A stretch of DNA of 64,000 nucleotides from JAFEBO01 sp050730655 (GTDB lineage Bacteria; Planctomycetota; Phycisphaerae; Phycisphaerales; UBA1924). The notes under the pieces are model-generated. The model saw only the letters and a list, made by a program, of their open reading frames with translations, ran no database searches and had not been told where the DNA came from. Location of the stretch: the NCBI GenBank assembly GCA_050730655.1, contig JBOHNL010000006.1, forward strand, positions 186,001 through 250,000. Direction: 5' to 3'. How positions within the stretch are numbered: the stretch's first letter is position 1; each line of letters opens with the position of its first letter. Position numbers and translations under genes: made by a program. This document shows positions 52,990-61,852 of this stretch, piece after piece.

Positions 52990-53826
52990 ATGGCCAACAC
53001 ACTCGTCCAAGATCTCATTGAAGCCGGCATTCACTTCGGTCAGCGCGCCAGCGGATGGAACCCCAAGATGGGTTCGTACATCTACGGCAAGCGCAACGGC
53101 ATCCACATCATCGACATCAAGGAGACCGTCAAGGGTCTTCTCCTTGCCAAGAAGTTCATCACCAAGACCGTCTCGTCCGGCAAGGACGTGGTCTTCGTCG
53201 GCACCAAGCGTCAGTCCAAGAGCGTGCTCGAGCAGCGCGTCGGCGACGCCAAGATGCACTACGTGACGGAGCGCTGGCTCGGCGGCACCCTCACCAACTT
53301 CCGCACCATCCGCCTTCGCCTCAAGCGCCTCGAAGAGCTCGAAGCGATCCAGAACAGCGATAACTTCGCTTCGTACTCGAAGAAGATGGAAAGCCAGCTC
53401 AAGCGCGAGCTCGCCAAGATCAAGCGCAACCTCGACGGCATCCGCAAGATGGAAAAGCTGCCCGGCGCGCTCGTCGTCATCGACGTCAAGCACGAAGTCA
53501 CTGCTCTGAAAGAGGCTCGCAAGCTCGGCATCCCCACCATCGCCCTCATCGACACCGACGGCGATCCGGAACTCGTTGATATCCCGATCCCGGGCAACGA
53601 CGACTCGATGAAGTCGATCGACGTTGTGGTACGCGAACTCTGCCTCGCGGTGGTCGACGGCAAGTCGGCGCGCCAGATCAACGGCGAGAATCCGTCGGGT
53701 GGCGGCGGCGACGATGCCTCCGGCCCCGGCCGCGGCGATCAGCAGCGTCGCAGCAGCCGCCGGCCCTCGACCCGCGCGAACGAGATCGCATCGCAGGAAG
53801 TGCCCGAGAGCGCTTCGGCTCAGTAA
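52990..53826 (+). CDS. rpsB: 30S ribosomal protein S2
   Basis: 278 residues. LIEAGIHFGQRASGWNPKM start, KDVVFVGTKRQ, ERWLGGTLTNFRTI, and PGALVVIDVKHEVTALKEA are typical. The C-terminus after residue 235 is a Gly/Ser/Arg-rich extension ending EVPESASAQ. ATG 52990 follows AAGGTGG. Upstream of tsf by 111 bp, the standard rpsB-tsf pair. Confidence 0.98.
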   Translation: MANTLVQDLIEAGIHFGQRASGWNPKMGSYIYGKRNGIHIIDIKETVKGLLLAKKFITKTVSSGKDVVFVGTKRQSKSVLEQRVGDAKMHYVTERWLGGTLTNFRTIRLRLKRLEELEAIQNSDNFASYSKKMESQLKRELAKIKRNLDGIRKMEKLPGALVVIDVKHEVTALKEARKLGIPTIALIDTDGDPELVDIPIPGNDDSMKSIDVVVRELCLAVVDGKSARQINGENPSGGGGDDASGPGRGDQQRRSSRRPSTRANEIASQEVPESASAQ

Positions 53827-53937
53827 TTCAGGCCGCTTCTCGCGCGACCACGCGGTGGCGGACGAGCGCTTTTCGATCAGCCTTTGCAGGTAGCACGATC
53901 CGTCGCCGTGAAATCGGCGCGGCAAGGAACAGTTCCC

Positions 53938-54759
53938 ATGGCAGAGATCAACAGCAAAGACGTGATGGCCCTTCGCAACAAGACGGGTCTCCAGATGATG
54001 GCGTGTAAAGCCGCGCTCGTTGAAGCGGGCGGCGATGCCGAAAAGGCCGAAGAGATCCTGCGCAAGCAGCTCAAAGGCAAGATGGAAAGCCGCACCGACC
54101 GCGCCGCCGGCGAGGGTCGTATCGGCATCTACGTGAACGACGACCACACCGCCGCGACCATCGTCGAGGTGCGAGCCGAGTCCGACTTCACCGCCAAGAA
54201 CGAACAGTTTGTCAACATGGTGAACAAGGTCGCGAAGCTCGCGGTCGAGTCGCACGCCGGTGCGGTCGCCGAAACTCCGGCAATCAAGTCCACTATCGAT
54301 GATGTTCGTATCGCCACCGGCGAGAACTGCTCCTTCGCCCGCGGCCACAAGCTGCTCGGCGAAGCCGGCAAGACCCAGTTCGGTGCGTACGTCCATCACG
54401 ACGGCAAGACCGGCGCGCTTGTTCAGGCCGAAGGCAGCATCAGCCAGGACACCATTCGCCAGATCTGCATGCACGTTGTCGCGGCGGTTCCCCGTCCGCA
54501 AGGCGTCTCGGCAAACGACGTTCCCGCGGCTGTCGTCGAGAAGGAACGCAAGTTCCGCATCGAACAGGCGATGGAATCCGGCAAGCCCAAGGAAATCGCC
54601 GAGAAGATGGTCGAAGGCGGCATGCGCAAGTTCTTCGAAGAAATCGCGCTGATGGAACAGCCCTTCATCATGGATCCGACCAAGAAGGTCAAGGACCTCG
54701 TCGGCCCGAAGGCGAACCTCATCGCGTTCTTTCGCTGGCAGGTTGGCGAGTCGAACTGA
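53938..54759 (+). CDS. tsf: Elongation factor Ts
   Basis: 273 residues. Guanine-nucleotide exchange factor for EF-Tu. UBA-like N-terminus VMALRNKTGLQMMACKAAL, then the core signature VEVRAESDFTAKNEQF. ATG 53938 follows AAGGAA at 9 nt. Ends with its own terminator 67 bp downstream. Confidence 0.98.
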   Translation: MAEINSKDVMALRNKTGLQMMACKAALVEAGGDAEKAEEILRKQLKGKMESRTDRAAGEGRIGIYVNDDHTAATIVEVRAESDFTAKNEQFVNMVNKVAKLAVESHAGAVAETPAIKSTIDDVRIATGENCSFARGHKLLGEAGKTQFGAYVHHDGKTGALVQAEGSISQDTIRQICMHVVAAVPRPQGVSANDVPAAVVEKERKFRIEQAMESGKPKEIAEKMVEGGMRKFFEEIALMEQPFIMDPTKKVKDLVGPKANLIAFFRWQVGESN

Positions 54760-54825
54760 TCCGCTTCACGCACCCCAGAACGGGGCACGCGTGAATCCGG
54801 CCGAATCTGAATCTGTACACATTCA

Positions 54826-54856
54826 CGCCGCTTCCCGATTGGGAGCGGCGTTTTTC
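54826..54856 (+). terminator. Intrinsic terminator after tsf
   Basis: Stem CGCCGCTTCCC / GGGAGCGGCG (one bulge), GATT loop, five T. The next gene starts only 30 bp later. Confidence 0.8.
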
Positions 54857-54885
54857 ATATGCTGAAGTTCGAAAGGACCACTCTC

Positions 54886-55734
<849 letters not shown>

Positions 55735-55770
55735 GCGGCCTTTGAAAACCACCAAAATCGAGTCGAATCG

Positions 55771-55801
55771 AGCCCGAGGACCTTGCCTCGGGCTTTTTTT
55801 C
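55771..55801 (+). terminator. Intrinsic terminator after the superoxide dismutase gene
   Basis: 9-bp stem AGCCCGAGG / CCTCGGGCT, short loop, seven T. Confidence 0.92.
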
Positions 55802-55923
55802 GGACCCGCGCCGTTTTCTTAAGTACTGCTTTACCAGACATTTAGGACGGATCAACCCACAAAGACGAAATATTCCTCACAGATGGGTGGCATGTCCAAA
55901 AAGCGGTGGCATGTTTGAGTTGT

Positions 55924-56082
55924 CTTGTCTCTCTCCTCCTATTGACTCGGCTGCGGGCGGAAACACGTAGCCGGGTTTACAGAGGGAAGCTGGGAAACCA
56001 GCCAGCCCTCGAAAAGTTCTTGTCTCTCTCCTCCTATGACTCACCCGCGGGCGGAATTCGCTGGTGAGTTTTTTTCTTTTTT
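55924..56082 (+). ncRNA. Tandem structured RNA motif / attenuator candidate before the symporter gene
   Basis: Two copies 95 nt apart. Each has the identical 19-nt tract CTTGTCTCTCTCCTCCTAT (55924-55942, 56019-56037) and, 2-3 nt later, an 11-position hairpin (55945-55976, 56039-56069) with the same loop start GGCGGAA. The helices differ in sequence but keep pairing: a G-C becomes A-U, another G-C becomes C-G. Between them is a GAAA-tetraloop hairpin (55982-56010). The second copy runs into a U-tract (56069-56082), forming an intrinsic terminator 35 bp before the symporter ATG. No known riboswitch family recognised. Confidence 0.65.
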
Positions 56083-56117
56083 GACCGTGCACGTGGCAGG
56101 GCGATAGCTTCGGTCTG

Positions 56118-57689
56118 ATGCCCGAAACCGTTGCCACCTTCCTCAAGCCGCTCGATTGGGCGGTCCTTGGGCTCTACCTGATCATCCTGACGGCCGCCGG
56201 CATTGCTTTCTCCCGCAAGGAGCAGAAGGACACGGGTGACTATTTCCTGGGCGGCAGGCGGATGCCTGTCTGGGCGGTTGCTCTCTCAATCATTGCGAGT
56301 TCTCTCTCAGTCGCGACGTTTATTGGCGTGCCTCAGATCGCGTACGAGGGAAATCTCACGTACCTGCTCACCAACCTGGGCGGATTGATCGCGATCGTGA
56401 TTGTCGCAGTCTGGTTCATTCCGGCGTTTTATCGCGCGAACGTGACCAGCATTTATGAGTTGCTCGGGCAGCGCATGGGGAATGGCGCGAAAAAGGCTGC
56501 GAGCGCGACGTTCATGATCGGACGCGTCTTTGCGAGCGGCGCGCGGATTTACATTGCCGCGCTCCCACTTTCGATGTTGTTGTTCGGCGACTCGGGGAAG
56601 GACCAGGCCGAGTGGCAGATTGTCATCGCCTGCATCGCGCTGGTTGTGATCTCTGTTTCGTACACCCTGGCGGGGGGCATCTCGAGCGTGATCTGGACCG
56701 AGGTTGTGCAAACGGTCGTGCTGCTCGTCGCAGTGCTCGGAGCAATTTGGCTTCTCTTCCACAAGATTCCGCTGAGCGGGTCGCAGATCGTCGAGACGCT
56801 GCGTTCGCCATCGTCTGGAACTGGAAGCAAGCTGACGTTGATCGATACGAATACGAGTCCGGCGATTTCGTTCACGCTGTGGACTTCGCTGATCGCTTTC
56901 CCGCTGATGGGCCTCGCGTCGTACGGCACGGATCACGATCTCGCGCAGCGGATGCTGACGTGCAAGACTGCAATCAAGGGCGGACAATCGGCGGTGCTCG
57001 CGATCGCGCTCGGCATCCCGATCGTGGCGTTGTTCATGGTGATTGGGCTGCTGCTCTATGTGTTCTACGGCGAGCCGGGGAAGATGGGGACATCGGCGCC
57101 GGCGTATGTGCCGCCGAATTCTGCCAAGGCGTTTCTGACTTTCATTCTGCGCGAGATGCCGCCGGGAATGTCGGGCCTGATGATGGCGGGCCTTCTATCC
57201 GTCGGAATCTCGAGCTTGAACTCGGCGCTCAACGCAATGGCGGCGACGGCGATCAAGGATTTTTACATGCCGCGCTGGCCAGGGCGGGATCCGCGGCACT
57301 ACGTGGCGGCGGGCCGTGTTGGCGTGGTGGCTTGGGGAATCGTGCTTGCCGCCTTTGCCATTCTCTGCGTGTACTGGCAGAGAGCGAATTCGCAAACGCT
57401 CATCGATCTTGCCCTCGGAGTGATGACCTTTGCGTATGCGGGCCTGCTCGCCGTGTTTTTGACTGCACTCTTCACGAAGCGAGGCAATTCCACGACGGCA
57501 ATCGCCGCGATCATCGTCGGATTTCTTGTGCTCACATGCCTCCAGCCCATCGCCTGGAACAGATACTCTTGGCTGCTCGGACTCGAAGGCGTCAAACTCG
57601 CCTGGCCGTGGCATCTGGTGATCGGAACGGCTATCGCTTTTGCAGTGTGCGTGCTCGGGAAGCGGCCGGCGGAGAAAGCGATTGAGTGA
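56118..57689 (+). CDS. Sodium:solute symporter (SSS family)
   Basis: 523 residues, about 13 transmembrane helices. KDTGDYFLGGRRMPVWAVALSIIASSLS is the family entry (landmark DYFLGGRRMPVWAVALS), with PAFYRANVTSIYELLGQR and SSLNSALNAMAATAIKDFY. Uses the sodium gradient to import a solute. The genes downstream act on N-acetylhexosamines and anhydro-MurNAc, so an amino sugar or muropeptide fragment is the likely cargo (inference). Its stop overlaps the TTG of the GH20 gene. Preceded by the tandem RNA motif and terminator. Confidence 0.92.
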   Translation: MPETVATFLKPLDWAVLGLYLIILTAAGIAFSRKEQKDTGDYFLGGRRMPVWAVALSIIASSLSVATFIGVPQIAYEGNLTYLLTNLGGLIAIVIVAVWFIPAFYRANVTSIYELLGQRMGNGAKKAASATFMIGRVFASGARIYIAALPLSMLLFGDSGKDQAEWQIVIACIALVVISVSYTLAGGISSVIWTEVVQTVVLLVAVLGAIWLLFHKIPLSGSQIVETLRSPSSGTGSKLTLIDTNTSPAISFTLWTSLIAFPLMGLASYGTDHDLAQRMLTCKTAIKGGQSAVLAIALGIPIVALFMVIGLLLYVFYGEPGKMGTSAPAYVPPNSAKAFLTFILREMPPGMSGLMMAGLLSVGISSLNSALNAMAATAIKDFYMPRWPGRDPRHYVAAGRVGVVAWGIVLAAFAILCVYWQRANSQTLIDLALGVMTFAYAGLLAVFLTALFTKRGNSTTAIAAIIVGFLVLTCLQPIAWNRYSWLLGLEGVKLAWPWHLVIGTAIAFAVCVLGKRPAEKAIE

Positions 57690-59556
57690 GACGACAGAAC
57701 GAACCCTCGCAGCGGATCGGCCGCTCCTGTTTCCCAAGCCCGAGTCGCTGAAGCGACTTGGTGGGGTCGCGCGAATCGCCAAGCCCTTGAGCATCAATGC
57801 CGGACCGCTTCGCGCGGTCGTTGAGCCGATGCTCCGCGCTTCGGGAATTGAGGAAACGAGGTTCGATCAACCGGGCGCGGATGTGCGCGTCTCGCTCGAT
57901 CGCAATCGGGGTGATGGCAAGCCGGGAGAGGGCTATCGAATCGAGATTCGCGAGAACGCGAAACCTGCTGTTTCGATTCTTGCCGGAACAAAGCAAGGCG
58001 TGCGAAACGCGGCGGCGACACTCTGTCAGTTGATCCGCCAATACGGGAACGCGCTTCCAGCGCTCGACATTTCCGATTCACCTGCGTTGCCAACTCGCGG
58101 CGTGATGCTCGATATCTCACGCGACCGCGTGCCCACGATGGAGCACCTGCGCGAGATCGTGAACACGCTTGCGCTTCTCAAGTGCAATCACCTGCAGCTT
58201 TACACCGAGCACACGTTTGCGTACGCCGGTCACGAGGAAGTCTGGCGTGAGGCCTCGCCGATGACCGGCGCCGAGTACGAGACGCTCGATGGATGGTGCC
58301 GCGAACTCGGAATCGTCCTCGCGGCGAACCAGAATTGCTTCGGGCATCTCTCGACTTGGCTGAAATTGCCGCGGTATCTGCCACTGGCGGAGATCGACAG
58401 TCTCAGCAAGACCTGGAAATTCATGGAGTGGGAGCGGCCGGGACCTTTCAGTCTCTGTCCAACCGATCCGGGCTCGATCGCGCTCGTCAAGGACATGCTC
58501 GATCAGTTGCTCCCCCACTTCTCGAGCAAGCTCGTCAATATCAACTGCGACGAGACGTTCGATGTCGGATATGGCCGCAGCGCCGAAGCCGTCGCAAAGC
58601 ACGGCCGCGCCGAGGTCTACTTCGACTTCGTGCACAAGATCGTCGAACAGGTTCGCCATCACGGCTTCAAGCCGATGTTCTGGGCGGATATTGCTCTCTC
58701 GCATCCCAACAAGATGGGGACGGCACCGTCAGACCTTCTCGCGCTCGCGTGGGGATATGAACCCGACAGCGACTTCGATCAGTGGGGACACACGCTCAAG
58801 CACACCGGGCGCGAGTTCTGGGTTTGCCCCGGGACAAGTTCTTGGCGGAGCATCATCGGCCGCACGGTCGAACGGCGGGGCAACATCGACGCGGCGATCA
58901 AAGCCGGAATGCGGCATGGCGCCACCGGGCTCTTGATCACCGACTGGGGCGATCTCGGACATCGCCAGCAGTGGCCGATCTCGCTGCACGGAATTGCGGA
59001 TGGATTGAACTCGGCATGGACCGGCGAGGGTGGCGGCGGCGACCCGAGCGCGGAGTCGCTCCAGGTTTTCGGAGACAGGAACCTGACCGTTGCGACATGG
59101 CTCGAGGATCTCGGGGAGATCGACAAGATCCAGAAGCAGATCAGCGGCACACCCGGCGCGGATGGAAAGCCGGCGCGGATCAAGAACGCATCGGCGGTTT
59201 TGCAGGATTCAACGCTTGGATGGAGCGATTCGTGGAAACCGGGAAGCGCGGGGCTCTGGCGCGAGAGTGCGGCGGCGGCGGAATGGCTGGAAGCGAAAGC
59301 GCCGGGCGGCGCGGGGGAATTGATGCAGAAGGAACTGGCGTTCAGCGCGATGTGCGCACGCGTTCTCTGCGAACGAGCGGCAACGCGCCGGGAACGCTCC
59401 TCGGCCACAGATGCCGAACTCGCGTCGCGACTAACCGCCGTTCGCACGGAACATGAACGACTCTGGAAACTGCGTTCGCGCCCCGGCGGGTTGGAAAAGA
59501 GCACGGCTCATTACTCGCGGCTGATCGACGAATTTGGAGCCGGCAAGCGTGGATGA
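57682..59556 (+). CDS. Glycoside hydrolase family 20 beta-N-acetylhexosaminidase
   Basis: 624 residues. N-terminal alpha/beta GH20b domain, then the barrel entry PTRGVMLDISRDRVPTMEHL and the catalytic acid pair D290-E291 in NINCDETFD. No signal peptide, so probably cytoplasmic, acting on imported GlcNAc-containing disaccharides. A C-terminal helical region of about 130 residues is added. Start TTG 57682 has GGAGAAA upstream and overlaps the symporter stop. Overlaps the next gene by a few bases. Confidence 0.87.
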   Translation: MSETTERTLAADRPLLFPKPESLKRLGGVARIAKPLSINAGPLRAVVEPMLRASGIEETRFDQPGADVRVSLDRNRGDGKPGEGYRIEIRENAKPAVSILAGTKQGVRNAAATLCQLIRQYGNALPALDISDSPALPTRGVMLDISRDRVPTMEHLREIVNTLALLKCNHLQLYTEHTFAYAGHEEVWREASPMTGAEYETLDGWCRELGIVLAANQNCFGHLSTWLKLPRYLPLAEIDSLSKTWKFMEWERPGPFSLCPTDPGSIALVKDMLDQLLPHFSSKLVNINCDETFDVGYGRSAEAVAKHGRAEVYFDFVHKIVEQVRHHGFKPMFWADIALSHPNKMGTAPSDLLALAWGYEPDSDFDQWGHTLKHTGREFWVCPGTSSWRSIIGRTVERRGNIDAAIKAGMRHGATGLLITDWGDLGHRQQWPISLHGIADGLNSAWTGEGGGGDPSAESLQVFGDRNLTVATWLEDLGEIDKIQKQISGTPGADGKPARIKNASAVLQDSTLGWSDSWKPGSAGLWRESAAAAEWLEAKAPGGAGELMQKELAFSAMCARVLCERAATRRERSSATDAELASRLTAVRTEHERLWKLRSRPGGLEKSTAHYSRLIDEFGAGKRG

Positions 59557-60661
59557 ACGAGCCGCCAACTCGCGGCTCGTCGTTGGATGCATGACGGGAA
59601 CGAGCATCGATGCGATTGACTGCGCACTGGTGTGGGTTGAGGGACGTGGGCTCGAACTGAAAGCGTCGCTCGTGCGGGCATCGACGCACTCACTCGGCGT
59701 TCTTCGAGCGCCGCTTCGCGCGATTGCGGAACAAAAACCTGCGACCGCCGGCGAGATCGCGAGGATCGCGATGGACTTTGGCACGTTGCACGCCGAAGCA
59801 ATTTCCGGGTTGCTCGGCTCCGATCGCGTGAGCCTGATTTGCGTGCACGGCCAAACGGTGTTTCACTCGCCGCCAGTTTCGTGGCAGCTGATGAATCCGT
59901 GGCCAATCGTGCATGCGATGCGCGCTCCGGTGGTGTACGACCTCCGAGGGGCGGATCTTGCGGCCGGAGGGCAGGGTGCGCCGATCACACCGCTCGCGGA
60001 CCAGATTCTGCTCGCCGGCAAGCCCGGGCTTGAGAGCGGTTGCTGCGTTGTAAACCTTGGCGGATTTGCGAATGCGACTTTGCTGCCCGGCGCCTTCGGC
60101 ACAAAGGGAACGGTTCGAGGCTTCGACATCTGTGTCTGCAACCAACTGCTCGATCGAATTGCGAGAGAGACGCTTGGGTGCGAGTTTGATGCGGATGGTG
60201 CGGAAGCAGGCAAAGGGAAAGTCGATGGAGCCGCCGCAGCCGAACTGGCTCGATCAATCTCGGACGCGAGCGGCAAAGCACGAAGTCTGGGAACGGGCGA
60301 TGAATCGTTTGGGTGGCTGACCACGCAACGAACCCGCTTGACGCCGCGCGATCTTGCGGCGACTGCGTGCGACGCGATCGCGTCGGTCATTGCGGGACGC
60401 TGCCGCGGAAGTGGAGCGATGCTGCTGGCCGGAGGCGGAGCCCGCAATCGTGCACTCTTTGCGGCACTCGCGAAATATAGCGAGCAGAATGGAATTCCGT
60501 CGGTGCGGATGTCGGACCAATTTGGGCTCTCGAGCGAATATCGGGAGGCAATGGAATTTGCGGTGCTCGGGGCGCTTTGTCAGGATCGGGTGGCGATCAC
60601 ATTGCCGGGGGTGACTGGGGTGAGGACGCCTGCGCCGATCTCAGGGGCGTGGGCGGGTTGA
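59549..60661 (+). CDS. anmK: Anhydro-N-acetylmuramic acid kinase
   Basis: 370 residues. Converts 1,6-anhydro-MurNAc plus ATP to MurNAc-6-phosphate in peptidoglycan recycling. N-terminal CMTGTSIDAIDCALV, then SLICVHGQTVFHSP, the ATPase-fold VVNLGGFANATLLPG, GFDICVCNQLLD (usually GFDTGPGN), and LLAGGGARNRALFAAL. GFDIC replacing GFDTG is a deviation near the active site worth note. GTG 59549 has GGAG at 10 nt; overlaps the GH20 stop. Confidence 0.93.
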   Translation: MDERAANSRLVVGCMTGTSIDAIDCALVWVEGRGLELKASLVRASTHSLGVLRAPLRAIAEQKPATAGEIARIAMDFGTLHAEAISGLLGSDRVSLICVHGQTVFHSPPVSWQLMNPWPIVHAMRAPVVYDLRGADLAAGGQGAPITPLADQILLAGKPGLESGCCVVNLGGFANATLLPGAFGTKGTVRGFDICVCNQLLDRIARETLGCEFDADGAEAGKGKVDGAAAAELARSISDASGKARSLGTGDESFGWLTTQRTRLTPRDLAATACDAIASVIAGRCRGSGAMLLAGGGARNRALFAALAKYSEQNGIPSVRMSDQFGLSSEYREAMEFAVLGALCQDRVAITLPGVTGVRTPAPISGAWAG

Positions 60662-60694
60662 GATTCGTGATTCCTGAGTTGAATCTGAAAGGCG

Positions 60695-60735
60695 AGCCCA
60701 CCCCCAACCCCCTCCCACAGGGAGGGGGTTCCGGA
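60695..60735 (+). repeat. CCCACCCCCAACCCCCTCCC-type repeat, copy upstream of murQ
   Basis: Hairpin-forming: AACCCCCTCCC-ACAG-GGAGGGGGTT followed by CCGGA. A near-identical copy is at 61708-61748, so the pair flanks murQ. Confidence 0.75.
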
Positions 60736-60772
60736 GTTGCGCGACTTTGCGCCGTCGCGCTAGGGTTGGCGG

Positions 60773-61684
60773 ATGGCGCACCCGCCAGATCGATCGCATG
60801 TACTCACCGAGCAGCGCAATCCGCGCACGATGGATCTCCACGCGCTCTCGGTTGCTCAGTGCGTCCAGGTCATCCAGCAGGAAGATCGTGAAGTGATCGC
60901 GGCGCTCGAGGCTGCGGCACCAGAAATCGATGCGTTCATTTCGGCGGCCGAGCCGGGTTTCGCGATCGGCGGGCGCTTGGTCTACGTCGGCGCGGGAACC
61001 TCGGGAAGGCTTGGTGTGCTCGATGCTTCTGAAGCGCCGCCGACATTCCAGGTCGAACCCGGGCGAATCGTCGGAATCATCGCCGGTGGCGATTCGGCCC
61101 TGCGCAAGAGCAGCGAGGGGAAGGAAGACGATCATCGCGGTGCGTGGGACGAGCTTCGAGCGCTCGAACTCGATGCGAAGGACAGTGTGATCGGGATTGC
61201 CGCGGGGGGCACGACGCCATATGTGCATGGCGTCTTCGAGTTTCTGGCGTCGTTACCGAGCCGCCCGACGAGCGCCTTGCTCACCTGCTCTCCCGTGCCC
61301 AAGCCCAAAGGGGCGGACCGGCTGATCGTGCTGGAAACAGGGCCCGAAGTTCTCACCGGTTCAACCCGGATGAAAGCCGGAACCGCCACCAAGATGGCGT
61401 TGAACACCATTTCGACGGTGCTGATGGTCCGATCCGGACGGGTCTACGAAAACCTGATGGTCGATTTGCGAGCAACGAACGAAAAGCTGCGGGATCGTGC
61501 GGCCCGGATTATCTCGACGCTGACGGGGCTCGCACGGGCGGAGGCCCTGGAATTGCTCGAACGCGCGGGAAATACGGTGAAGGCGGCTGTCGTTATGCAT
61601 CATAAGAAAGTGGATCGGGCGGGGGCGGAGAGACTGCTCGAGCAGCATCATGGAAGACTTGAACGGGTGCTGGGGCACAAGTAG
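60773..61684 (+). CDS. murQ: N-acetylmuramic acid 6-phosphate etherase
   Basis: 303 residues. Cleaves the lactyl ether of MurNAc-6-P to GlcNAc-6-P and D-lactate, directly after AnmK in the pathway. SIS domain: VYVGAGTSGRLGVLDASEAPPTF (landmark GAGTSGRLGVLDASE with the catalytic Glu), GIIAGGDSALRKS, TGSTRMKAGTATKMALN. C-terminal UBA-like helices. Length is normal. Flanked on both sides by the same GC-rich repeat, like a cassette. Confidence 0.97.
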   Translation: MAHPPDRSHVLTEQRNPRTMDLHALSVAQCVQVIQQEDREVIAALEAAAPEIDAFISAAEPGFAIGGRLVYVGAGTSGRLGVLDASEAPPTFQVEPGRIVGIIAGGDSALRKSSEGKEDDHRGAWDELRALELDAKDSVIGIAAGGTTPYVHGVFEFLASLPSRPTSALLTCSPVPKPKGADRLIVLETGPEVLTGSTRMKAGTATKMALNTISTVLMVRSGRVYENLMVDLRATNEKLRDRAARIISTLTGLARAEALELLERAGNTVKAAVVMHHKKVDRAGAERLLEQHHGRLERVLGHK

Positions 61685-61707
61685 TTCCCCGATGTGTTGA
61701 GCCATCA

Positions 61708-61748
61708 AGCCCACCCCCAACCCCCTCCCTCGGGGAGGGGGCTCCGGA
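61708..61748 (+). repeat. CCCACCCCCAACCCCCTCCC-type repeat, copy downstream of murQ
   Basis: Same orientation as the copy at 60695. Stem CCCCCTCCC / GGGAGGGGG with a different loop (TCGG), followed by CTCCGGA. Confidence 0.75.
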
Positions 61749-61852
61749 TTGCGAACAAGGAGGTTCGTGATCGCTCCTACAACTTCGCGTAGCGTCGAAG
61801 CGCGCGCCGATAGATCTGCCGCGCCTTGCAGCGCTTTTTGAGGAGAATCGCG

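Noticed and set aside
55924..56069. The two identical pyrimidine tracts as a CRISPR
   Set aside because: There are only two copies, the repeat-spacer geometry is wrong (95-nt period, structured spacer), and no cas genes are present.
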